In this document: piece after piece, positions 16,718-24,445 of the stretch
Layout of the letters: every line of letters begins with the position of its first letter
Position numbering within the stretch: the stretch's first letter is position 1
Assembly (NCBI RefSeq): GCF_036173125.1
Contig: NZ_CP108054.1
Span: forward strand, 9,493,501-9,557,500
Origin: Streptomyces sp. NBC_00286
GTDB taxonomy: Bacteria > Actinomycetota > Actinomycetes > Streptomycetales > Streptomycetaceae
Reading direction: 5' to 3'
DNA: 64,000 bases
The notes under the pieces: generated by a model
Told to the model about the DNA's origin: nothing
Databases searched by the model: none
What the model saw: only the letters and a program-made list of their open reading frames with translations
Program-made: the position numbers and the translations under genes

Positions 16718-18325
16718 ATGGCCGACCTAGATCACCCCGTGTTACGAAGAGGCATGCGCGCACTCAAGGGACACGAGGAATTCGACGCAGTGATCGTCGG
16801 CGGAGGCCACAACGGTCTGGTCGCCGCCGCCTACCTGGCCCGCGCGGGAAGGACCGTACTGCTACTGGAGCGCCTGCAAAACACCGGCGGCGCCGCCGTG
16901 TCCAGCCGCCCGTTCGCCGGCCTGGACGCACGCCTGTCCCGCTACTCGTACCTGGTCAGCCTTCTGCCCAGGAAGATCGTGCGGGATCTCAGCCTCGACT
17001 TCCGAGTCCGCGCCCGCACAGTGTCCTCGTACACGCCCACCGAGCGAGACGGACGCCCGACCGGCCTCCTCGTCGGCGGCGGCGAGCGCCGCACCCGAGA
17101 GGCTTTCGCGCGACTGACGGGTTCGGACCGCGAGTACAAGGCCTGGCAGCGCTTCTACGCCATGACCGGCCGCGTAGCCAAGCAGGTGTTCCCCACCCTC
17201 ACCGAACCCCTGCCGACGCGCGACGAACTGAGCCGCCGCATCGACGACCCGGAAGCCTGGCGGGTGCTCTTCGAGGAACCGATCGGCACGGTCATCGAGG
17301 AGAACTTTGCCGACGACCTCGTACGAGGCGTCGTGCTCACCGACGCACTCATCGGGACCTTCGCCGACGCCCACGACCCCTCCCTGCGCCAGAACCGCTG
17401 CTTCCTCTACCACGTGATCGGCGGCGGCACCGGCGACTGGGACGTACCGGTCGGCGGTATGGGCGCTCTCACCGACGCACTGGCCGGAGCCGCCCGCGCA
17501 GCGGGTGCCGTCATCGCGACCGGGCACGAGGTCGTGCGGGTCGAGAGCGACGGACGAGCGGCGGAGGTCACGTACCGGACGGAAGACGCGGAGGGAGTCG
17601 TCGCCGCCCGGCACGTCCTGGTGAACGCCTCGCCCCAGGAGCTCGCGAGCCTCACCGGAGAGGAGCCTCCCGCTCCCGCCGAGGGCGCCCAGCTCAAGGT
17701 GAACATGCTGCTCAAGCGGCTGCCTAGGCTCCGCGACACCTCCGTCGATCCGCGCGAGGCGTTCTCCGGGACCTTCCATATCGCCGAGGGATACGAGCAG
17801 TTGGCGACCGCACACGCTCAGGCCGCGTCCGGTGAGCTGCCTGCCGCCCCGCCCTCCGAGATCTACTGCCACTCGCTCACAGACCCCACGATCCTGGGCC
17901 CCGATCTGGTCCGGCAGGGCTACCAGACGCTCACCCTCTTCGGCCTGCACACACCGGCCCGGCTCTTCGCCCACGACAACGACGCCGTACGCGAGGAGTT
18001 GCTCAAGTCGACCCTCGCGCAACTCGACACCCACCTGGCCGAACCCCTCGCCGACTGTCTGGCCACGGATGCGGACGGTCGGCCCTGTATCGAGGCGAAG
18101 ACCCCCCTGGACCTGGAGCGCGACCTGCGGCTGCCCGGCGGCAACATCTTCCACCGCGACCTCGCCTTCCCCTACGCCCAGGAGGGCACCGGCCGCTGGG
18201 GCGTGGAGACCCGGCACGCGAACATCCTGCTGTGCGGCGCGGGCGCCGTGCGGGGCGGCGGAGTGAGCGGGGTACCGGGGCACAACGCGGCGATGGCGGT
18301 GCTGAAGGGTCAGAGGCGCGGGTAG
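16718..18325 (+). CDS. Phytoene desaturase-like FAD-dependent oxidoreductase
   Basis: 535 aa from ATG 16718; an in-frame ATG at 16754 is an alternative start. The Rossmann FAD-binding motif is at the N-terminus (DAVIVGGGHNGLVAAAYLARAG, then LERLQNTGGAA). The C-terminal block CGAGAVRGGGVSGVPGHNAA is the second FAD contact of the CrtI/phytoene-dehydrogenase family. The interior includes VIGGGTGDWDVPVGGMGALT, also common to this group. No carotenoid genes are nearby, so a desaturase of carotenoids is unlikely; members of the same fold act on many polyisoprenoid, retinoid or amine substrates. The upstream 670 bases are occupied by the composite inverted repeat. Confidence 0.8.
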   Translation: MADLDHPVLRRGMRALKGHEEFDAVIVGGGHNGLVAAAYLARAGRTVLLLERLQNTGGAAVSSRPFAGLDARLSRYSYLVSLLPRKIVRDLSLDFRVRARTVSSYTPTERDGRPTGLLVGGGERRTREAFARLTGSDREYKAWQRFYAMTGRVAKQVFPTLTEPLPTRDELSRRIDDPEAWRVLFEEPIGTVIEENFADDLVRGVVLTDALIGTFADAHDPSLRQNRCFLYHVIGGGTGDWDVPVGGMGALTDALAGAARAAGAVIATGHEVVRVESDGRAAEVTYRTEDAEGVVAARHVLVNASPQELASLTGEEPPAPAEGAQLKVNMLLKRLPRLRDTSVDPREAFSGTFHIAEGYEQLATAHAQAASGELPAAPPSEIYCHSLTDPTILGPDLVRQGYQTLTLFGLHTPARLFAHDNDAVREELLKSTLAQLDTHLAEPLADCLATDADGRPCIEAKTPLDLERDLRLPGGNIFHRDLAFPYAQEGTGRWGVETRHANILLCGAGAVRGGGVSGVPGHNAAMAVLKGQRRG

Positions 18326-18383
18326 CCCCGCTAGCTTGTCAGGCGTCGGCCAAGTTGCTGGTCCGCCGCCCGCCAGTCGCCGG

Positions 18384-20180
18384 TCAGTCGCCGGACGGCG
18401 TCCAGCCCTTCGCCTCGATTCGTGCCGCGTCCGCCGGTCTCGCCTCGTCGAAGATGACGCGGTCGTCGTCCTCTACGCGCAGACCGTCCACGTACGCGCC
18501 GCGGCCGACGTAGCGCTCGTCCGTCGTATAGCGCCACCGCAGTAGGACCTGCGGCGCCGCGACCAGGTCCGCGGTGAGCCGGTGCCAGACCCGGCCCGAC
18601 CAGCCGGTCACCGAACCGGCCGGATGCTCCTGCGTCTCCCCGCCTTGGCGCCGCGTCGTGAACGGCACCGGCTGCCACGTCGTGCCGCCGTCCGCCGAGG
18701 ACTCCAGGAACAGGGCGTCCGACCGAGGTTCGGTGTCCCACCACAGGGCGCACCGCAGCCGGCCGCCGGCGGGGACGGCGAGCGCGGGGAGCGTCAGCGT
18801 CGCGGACGTCGCGGTGGCCATGCCCGAGAACCAGGCCGTACGCCCTCGCGCGGGCCGGACCGGGACCGCCCGTGCCAGATTGTTCGCGGCGGCGACCCGG
18901 GGAGCGGAGCCGGATCGCCAACTGCGTACCGGATGAACGGAGTTGCCCAGCACGATCAGGAAGGAGTCGGTCGTGGGGTCGAGGACCATCGACGTGCCGG
19001 TGAAGCCGGTGTGGCCCGCGGTGCGTGGAGTGGCCATCGCGCCCATGTACCAGTGCTGGTAGAGCTCGAAGCCGAGGCCGTGCTCATCGCCTGGGAACGC
19101 CGTGTTGAAGTCGGTGAACATCAGGTCCACCGACTCGGGCTTCAGGATCCGGGCCCTGCCGTACGAGCCGCCGTTGAGGAGCGTGCGGCCGAGGACCGCG
19201 AGGTCCCACGCGGTGGAGAAGACGCCCGCATGGCCCGCGACCCCGCCCAGGCTGTACGCGTTCTCGTCGTGCACCTCGCCCCACACCAGGCCGCGGTCGA
19301 TCCCGGACCAGGGCTTGCGGGCGTCCTCCGTGGCGGCGATCTTCGGCTTCCAGGAGGCGGGCGGGTTGTAGCGAGTGCGGTGCATCCCTAGTGGAGCGGT
19401 GATCTCGTTTCGGAGCAGTGCATCCAGAGGGTGACCGGTGATCTGCTCCAGGACCAGTTGGAGCGAGATCAGGTTGAGGTCCGAGTAGAGGTACGCGCTG
19501 CCCGGCGGGGCGATCGGCGCCTCGTTCCAGATGAGTTGGAGCTTCTCCTCGTACGTCGGCGCGTTGTAGAGCGGTATCCAGGCGCGGAACCCGGAGGTGT
19601 GCGTGAGGAGCTGGCGGATCGTGATGTCCTGCTTTCCCGCCCGCCCGAACTCCGGCAGGTACGAGGCGACCTTCCCCTCCAGCTCCAGAGCGCCCCGCTC
19701 GATCTGCTGCACGGCCAGGATCGACGTGAACAGCTTGGAGACCGAGGCGAGGTCGAAGATCGTGTCCTCGGCCATCGGGATCTGCTGCCCGGCGGGAAAC
19801 TCCACGCCGGTGTCCGTCTTCTCGTCGTACGCGGAGTAGCGCACCGCCTTGCCGATCGGCTGATGCAGGGCGACCGTGCCGCCGCGTCCGGCGAGTAACA
19901 CGGCACCTGCGTACCAGGGGTACTTGGGGGAGGGGCCGAGGAACTTCTCCGCATCCGCGACGAGTTGGCGCAGATGGCCGGCGAGCAGGCCCGCACGCTC
20001 GGGGGTTCCGGGTCGCAGGGTCGGTCGGCTGTGCTTGGGCGCGGCCGAGGCGGGGCCCGCCGGGAAGGGTACGAGGGCCAGTGCGCCGCCCAACGCCAGG
20101 GTTTTTCCGACCAGTTGGCGACGGGTCGGCCCGCTGTCCTTGCTTTCTCTGCCCGCCTTGCCCTCTGCGCCTTCGGTCAT
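18384..20180 (-). CDS. Secreted serine hydrolase (beta-lactamase family) with C-terminal beta-sandwich
   Basis: 598 aa from ATG 20180, where GGGAGGG sits 7 bases upstream; an ATG at 20210 lacks this. A Tat-like signal (TRRQLVGKTLALGGALALVP, then PASA) begins the protein. The serine beta-lactamase/esterase domain shows SVSK (nucleophile Ser and Lys), YSDLN and GHTGFTG. The last 150 residues (from about GMATATSATLTLP) are a beta-sandwich resembling the C-terminal domain of immune-inhibitor-A-type proteases (WWDTEPRSDALFLESS, RVEDDDRVIFDEA), which may bind carbohydrate or protein. A cell-wall D-peptidase or esterase role is plausible. It is transcribed divergently from the nitronate monooxygenase-like gene. 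Confidence 0.85.
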   Translation of the reverse strand: MTEGAEGKAGRESKDSGPTRRQLVGKTLALGGALALVPFPAGPASAAPKHSRPTLRPGTPERAGLLAGHLRQLVADAEKFLGPSPKYPWYAGAVLLAGRGGTVALHQPIGKAVRYSAYDEKTDTGVEFPAGQQIPMAEDTIFDLASVSKLFTSILAVQQIERGALELEGKVASYLPEFGRAGKQDITIRQLLTHTSGFRAWIPLYNAPTYEEKLQLIWNEAPIAPPGSAYLYSDLNLISLQLVLEQITGHPLDALLRNEITAPLGMHRTRYNPPASWKPKIAATEDARKPWSGIDRGLVWGEVHDENAYSLGGVAGHAGVFSTAWDLAVLGRTLLNGGSYGRARILKPESVDLMFTDFNTAFPGDEHGLGFELYQHWYMGAMATPRTAGHTGFTGTSMVLDPTTDSFLIVLGNSVHPVRSWRSGSAPRVAAANNLARAVPVRPARGRTAWFSGMATATSATLTLPALAVPAGGRLRCALWWDTEPRSDALFLESSADGGTTWQPVPFTTRRQGGETQEHPAGSVTGWSGRVWHRLTADLVAAPQVLLRWRYTTDERYVGRGAYVDGLRVEDDDRVIFDEARPADAARIEAKGWTPSGD

Positions 20181-20286
20181 CGAGAAGCCCTCCCGTAGCG
20201 AATCGTGCATCCCGGCCCGCCCGTTGAACGTATCTTGCCCCGTTCGTAAGAGAACTGACGCCGCACCTCCCGAAGTCCGCCTCAGC

Positions 20287-20311
20287 AGAAATCTGACGCT
20301 GCATCAGAAAA
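20287..20311. promoter_or_regulatory. 25-bp palindromic motif, copy 1
   Basis: AGAAATCTGAC, six variable bases, then TCAGAAAA. Its core TCTGAC...GCATCAGA at 20292-20308 is a near-perfect palindrome. The same 25-bp pattern occurs at 32760-32784, in front of another acyl-CoA locus. This copy lies 40 bases upstream of the nitronate monooxygenase-like start and 107 bases from the divergent hydrolase start, in the promoter area. Confidence 0.7.
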
Positions 20312-20350
20312 GGTCTTCCCTCGTCCGGAGGACTGCGGCATCCTGCGGCC

Positions 20351-21460
20351 ATGCAGACGGAGCTGAGCAAGAAACTGGGAGTCGAGCACGCCATTTTCGG
20401 CTTCACGCCGTTCCCCGCCGTCGCCGCGGCCATCAGCCGGGCCGGCGGTTTCGGCGTGCTCGGCGCGGTCCGCTATACCGCCCCCGACGATCTCAAACGC
20501 GACCTCGACTGGGTCGAGAAACACGTCGACGGCATGCCGTACGGCCTGGATGTCGTCATGCCCGCCAAGAAGGTCGAGGGCGTGACCGAGGCCGATGTCG
20601 AGGCGATGATCCCCGAGGCGCACCGGCAGTACGTCAAGGACACCCTGGCCAAGTACGGCGTGCCGGAACTCCCCGAGGGCGAGGCCTCCGGATGGCGTAT
20701 CACCGGCTGGATGGAGCAGGTGGCCCGCAACCAGCTCGACGTCGCCTTCGAGTATCCGATCAAGTTGCTGGCGAACGCGCTCGGTTCACCGCCCGCCGAT
20801 GTCATCTCGCGGGCTCACGATCAGGGGGTGCTGGTCGCCGCGCTCGCGGGCAGTGCCCGGCATGCCCTTAAGCACGCGGAGGCGGGCATCGACATCGTCG
20901 TCGCCCAGGGTTACGAGGCGGGCGGGCACACCGGTGAGATCGCCTCCATGGTGCTCACGCCCGAAGTCGTGGACGCCGTCGATCCGTTGCCCGTACTGGC
21001 GGCCGGTGGCATAGGCAGCGGACAGCAGGTCGCCGCCGCGCTCGCACTCGGCGCTCAGGGGGTGTGGCTCGGCTCCCTGTGGCTGACCACCACCGAGGCC
21101 GACATGCACTCGCCTGCCGTGACCCGGAAACTGCTCGCCGCCGGGTCCGGCGACACGGTCCGCTCGCGTGCGCTGACCGGGAAACCCGCACGGCAGTTGC
21201 GTACCGAATGGACCGACGCCTGGGACGACCCGAACGGACCCGGCACGCTCCCCATGCCGCTCCAGGGCCTGTTGGTCGCCGAAGCCATCTCCCGGATCCA
21301 GAAGTACGAGGTGCAGCCGCTGCTCGGCACACCCGTCGGGCAGATCGTCGGCCGGATGAACAGCGAGCGCAGTGTCCAGGCCGTCTTCGACGACCTCACC
21401 CGCGGCTTCGAGCGGGCCGTCGACCGAATCAACCGGATCGCTGGAAGGAGCGAGGAGTGA
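20351..21460 (+). CDS. NAD(P)H-dependent flavin oxidoreductase / nitronate monooxygenase-like
   Basis: 369 aa, a TIM-barrel flavoprotein of the 2-nitropropane dioxygenase family. The FMN phosphate-binding segment VLAAGGIGSGQQVAAALALG and the loop AQGYEAGGHTGE, with the family His, are both clear. Class enzymes oxidise alkyl nitronates, but many actinobacterial members sit in lipid or steroid operons, such as the mycobacterial cholesterol-ring cluster, where they probably act as reductases. It overlaps the start of the CoA-ligase gene by 4 bases (GTGA), so the two are co-translated. A 25-bp motif 40 bases upstream suggests regulation. Confidence 0.85.
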   Translation: MQTELSKKLGVEHAIFGFTPFPAVAAAISRAGGFGVLGAVRYTAPDDLKRDLDWVEKHVDGMPYGLDVVMPAKKVEGVTEADVEAMIPEAHRQYVKDTLAKYGVPELPEGEASGWRITGWMEQVARNQLDVAFEYPIKLLANALGSPPADVISRAHDQGVLVAALAGSARHALKHAEAGIDIVVAQGYEAGGHTGEIASMVLTPEVVDAVDPLPVLAAGGIGSGQQVAAALALGAQGVWLGSLWLTTTEADMHSPAVTRKLLAAGSGDTVRSRALTGKPARQLRTEWTDAWDDPNGPGTLPMPLQGLLVAEAISRIQKYEVQPLLGTPVGQIVGRMNSERSVQAVFDDLTRGFERAVDRINRIAGRSEE

Positions 21461-23019
21461 CCCAGGCCCCCCAGGCTTCCGCCAACGGCTTCTGGGCCCA
21501 GGCAGCCGCAGACCCCGAGCGTACGGTCCTGATCGCCCCCGACGGGGAGAAGTGGACCGCCGGACGGCTGCACGCCGAGACCAACCGCCTCGTCCACGGA
21601 CTGCGGGCCGCCGGGCTCGAACGCGGCGACGCCTTCGCGGTCGTGCTGCCCAACAGTGTCGAGTTCTTCACCGCGTACCTCGCCGCCGCGCAGGCGGGCT
21701 TCTATCTCGTCCCCGTCAACCACCACCTCGTCGGCCCCGAGATCGCCTGGATCGTCTCCGACTCGGGGGCCAAGGTGCTCATCGCGCACGAGCGGTTCGC
21801 GGACGCCGCACGGAACGCGGCCGACGAGGCGAAGCTGCCCCAGGAGCGGCGGTACGCGGTCGGCGCGGTCGAGGGTTTCCGGCCGTACGCCCAACTCCTC
21901 GACGGACAGCCCGAGTCGGCGCCCAGCGACCGGACCCTCGGCTGGGTCATGAACTACACCTCGGGCACCACTGGCCGCCCGCGCGGCATCCGGCGCCCAC
22001 TGACCGGCAAGCTCCCTGAGGAGGCGTATCTCGGTGGCTTCCTCGGCATCTTCGGGATCAAACCGTTCGACGACAACGTGCACCTCGTCTGCTCGCCGCT
22101 CTACCACACGGCCGTGCTCCAGTTCGCGGGCGCGTCCCTGCACATCGGCCACCGCCTCGTCCTGATGGACAAGTGGACGCCCGAGGAGATGCTTCGCCTC
22201 ATCGACGCCCATCGATGCACGCATACGCACATGGTCCCGACCCAGTTCCATCGCCTACTGGCGCTGCCCGACGAGGTGCGGGCCCGCTATGACGTCTCCT
22301 CCATGCGGCATGCCATCCATGGCGCCGCCCCCTGCCCCGACCATGTGAAACGGGCCATGATCGACTGGTGGGGCAACTGCGTCGAGGAGTACTACGCGGC
22401 CAGCGAGGGCGGTGGAGCCTTCGCGACCGCCGAGGACTGGCTGAAGAAGCCCGGCACGGTCGGCAAGGCCTGGCCCATCAGCGAACTCGCCGTCTTCGAC
22501 GACGACGGGAACAAGCTGCCGCCCGGTGAACTCGGCACCGTCTACATGAAGATGAGCACCGGCGGCTTCTCGTACCACAAGGACGAGACCAAGACGAAGA
22601 AGAACCGCATCGGCGACTTCTTCACCGTCGGCGACCTCGGCTGTCTCGACGAGGACGGCTATCTCTTCCTCCGCGACCGCAAGATCGACCTGATCATCTC
22701 GGGCGGCGTCAACATCTACCCCGCCGAGATCGAGTCCGCGCTGCTCACCCACCCCGCCGTCGCCGACGCCGCCGCGTTCGGCATCCCGCACGACGACTGG
22801 GGTGAGCAGGTCAAGGCCGTCGTCGAACCCGCCCCCGGCTTCACACCGGGCGAGGCGCTGGCCGCCGAGATCCTCGGCCACTGTGAACGCCGACTGGCCG
22901 GCTACAAACGGCCCAAGAGCGTCGACTTCATCGAGACGATGCCGCGCGATCCCAACGGGAAGCTGTACAAGCGACGGCTGCGGGAGCCGTACTGGGAGGG
23001 CCGGGCCAGGACGGTCTGA
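21457..23019 (+). CDS. Acyl-CoA synthetase (fatty-acid or steroid-acid CoA ligase)
   Basis: 520 aa from GTG 21457, which overlaps the previous stop and follows AAGGAG. All ANL-superfamily motifs are present: the P-loop YTSGTTGRPRG, YAASEGGG, GDLGCLDEDGYLFLRDRKID, the linker ISGGVNIYP and the C-terminal catalytic Lys in PNGKLYKRRL. The protein should adenylate a carboxylic acid and transfer it to CoA. Coupled translation with the flavin oxidoreductase suggests a shared pathway in which a substrate is activated and then oxidised or reduced. The acid is not known. Confidence 0.88.
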   Translation: MTQAPQASANGFWAQAAADPERTVLIAPDGEKWTAGRLHAETNRLVHGLRAAGLERGDAFAVVLPNSVEFFTAYLAAAQAGFYLVPVNHHLVGPEIAWIVSDSGAKVLIAHERFADAARNAADEAKLPQERRYAVGAVEGFRPYAQLLDGQPESAPSDRTLGWVMNYTSGTTGRPRGIRRPLTGKLPEEAYLGGFLGIFGIKPFDDNVHLVCSPLYHTAVLQFAGASLHIGHRLVLMDKWTPEEMLRLIDAHRCTHTHMVPTQFHRLLALPDEVRARYDVSSMRHAIHGAAPCPDHVKRAMIDWWGNCVEEYYAASEGGGAFATAEDWLKKPGTVGKAWPISELAVFDDDGNKLPPGELGTVYMKMSTGGFSYHKDETKTKKNRIGDFFTVGDLGCLDEDGYLFLRDRKIDLIISGGVNIYPAEIESALLTHPAVADAAAFGIPHDDWGEQVKAVVEPAPGFTPGEALAAEILGHCERRLAGYKRPKSVDFIETMPRDPNGKLYKRRLREPYWEGRARTV

Positions 23020-23038
23020 CCTTTGGTCGCGGGTTGCG

Positions 23039-23065
23039 GGGCCGACGTCATCCTTTCGTCGGCCC
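23039..23065 (+). terminator. Stem-loop after the CoA ligase gene
   Basis: GGGCCGACG (23039-23047) pairs with CGTCGGCCC (23057-23065) around a 9-base loop. It lies 20 bases after the stop codon of the CoA ligase and 56 before the DUF418 gene. There is no U-run, which is common in Streptomyces. Confidence 0.6.
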
Positions 23066-23120
23066 TCGCCCGACCTCCGGCGGATGTCGGGTTGCGTCAC
23101 GCCCTTCCTAGCGTGGGGCC

Positions 23121-24389
23121 ATGACGATCGAGACCAAGGAAAAGCCGCTGCGCCGCGGGGCCGTGCGGTCCGAGGAGCGGGCGCTCGCCCCCGACCTCGC
23201 ACGCGGGATCATGCTGCTGCTCATCGTCCTCTCCAACACCGCCTTCCACCTCTGGGCGGCCCGGCGCGGACCCTCCGGATGGCAGCCCGTGGACGGCTCG
23301 TGGCTCGACCACGCGGTGCAGTTCACCATGATCACCATGCTGGACCTGCGGGTCTACCCGCTCTTCGCGTTCCTGTTCGGCTACGGGATGATGCAGCTCT
23401 TCCTCCGGCAGACCGGCGCCGGCGCCTCCGAGCGCGACGCCGCGAGGATCCTGCGCAGGCGCAGCCTGTGGCTGATCGTCATCGGTCTGGCGCACTCCAC
23501 CCTGCTGATGTCGGGCGACATCCTCGGCTACTACGGCGTGCTGAGTCTCCTTCTGGGCCTGGCCTTCCTCCGGCGCGGCGAACGCGCACTGAAGTGGTGG
23601 ATATGGATCGGCGTCGCACTGCTCGTGTCCTTCGCGGCCCTGCCCTTCGTCTCGGCCATGCTCCAGGGAGAGCTGGCCACGCTCGGCGACGCCGGAGCGG
23701 AACCCGGCTTCAAGGCGTTCGGTGCGGACCAGGAGAGCTGGTTCGGCGCGGCGGGCGTCCGCCTGGAGACCGGGCTGTACATCACCTTGGGGGCCGCCCT
23801 GTACGCCGTGATCGCCGGTGGGTACTTCATCTTCCTGCTCGGCTTCTGGGCGGCGCGCCGCCGCATCCTGGAGGAGCCCGGGCGTCATCTGACCCTGCTG
23901 CGCCGGACGGCGGTCATCGGCATCGCGGTCGGCTGGCTCGGCGCACTGCCCGCCGCGCTCGCCCACGTCGGCGCCCTGGATGTACCGCCCGACGCGCAGA
24001 GCGAGTCGGGCGCGCTCATGCTGCTCAGGGACGCCACCGGCAACGCCGCCGGACTCGGCTATGTCGCCGCCGTCGCGCTCTTCGCACACTGGTGGACCGG
24101 TCGGCAGGCCCGATGTGGCACCACAGCCGTGGCGGCGGTTTCCGCGGTCGGCAAGCGGTCCCTCTCCTGCTATCTCACGCACTCGCTGATCTTCGCCCCA
24201 CTGCTGGCCGCCTGGGGGCTCGGCCTGGGTGAGCATCTGAGCAGCGCGACCATGGTGCTCTTCGCGGTCGGTGTCTGGCTGGTCACGGTGGCCGGTTCCT
24301 ACGCCCTGGAGCGCGCCGGACGCCGAGGGCCCGCCGAAGCGGTGCTGCGCCGACTGATGTACGGGGCCCGGCCCGGCCGCGGGGGATGA
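23121..24389 (+). CDS. DUF418 multi-pass membrane protein
   Basis: 422 aa. About nine to ten hydrophobic helices begin with ARGIMLLLIVLSNTAFHLW, followed by YPLFAFLFGYGMMQLF, then GKRSLSCYLTHSLI near the C-terminus. These are hallmark blocks of the DUF418/YeiB group, which is related to acyltransferase-3-like and heparan acetyltransferase-like membrane proteins. Its function is unknown; some relatives sit next to genes for cell-surface polymers. ATG 23121 lacks a good ribosome binding site but is preceded by TAGCGT at a spacing that would suit a leaderless transcript. Confidence 0.8.
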   Translation: MTIETKEKPLRRGAVRSEERALAPDLARGIMLLLIVLSNTAFHLWAARRGPSGWQPVDGSWLDHAVQFTMITMLDLRVYPLFAFLFGYGMMQLFLRQTGAGASERDAARILRRRSLWLIVIGLAHSTLLMSGDILGYYGVLSLLLGLAFLRRGERALKWWIWIGVALLVSFAALPFVSAMLQGELATLGDAGAEPGFKAFGADQESWFGAAGVRLETGLYITLGAALYAVIAGGYFIFLLGFWAARRRILEEPGRHLTLLRRTAVIGIAVGWLGALPAALAHVGALDVPPDAQSESGALMLLRDATGNAAGLGYVAAVALFAHWWTGRQARCGTTAVAAVSAVGKRSLSCYLTHSLIFAPLLAAWGLGLGEHLSSATMVLFAVGVWLVTVAGSYALERAGRRGPAEAVLRRLMYGARPGRGG

Positions 24390-24393
24390 GTGC

Positions 24394-24419
24394 GGTGCCG
24401 CCACACGGGGGGCGGCACC
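24394..24419. terminator. Bidirectional terminator between convergent genes
   Basis: GGTGCCGCC (24394-24402) pairs with GGCGGCACC (24411-24419) around an 8-base loop. It lies between the stop of the DUF418 gene (plus strand) and the stop of the penicillin-acylase-type gene (minus strand), and can serve both. Confidence 0.75.
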
Positions 24420-24445
24420 ACACTCCGGCACTTCACTCATGCAAC

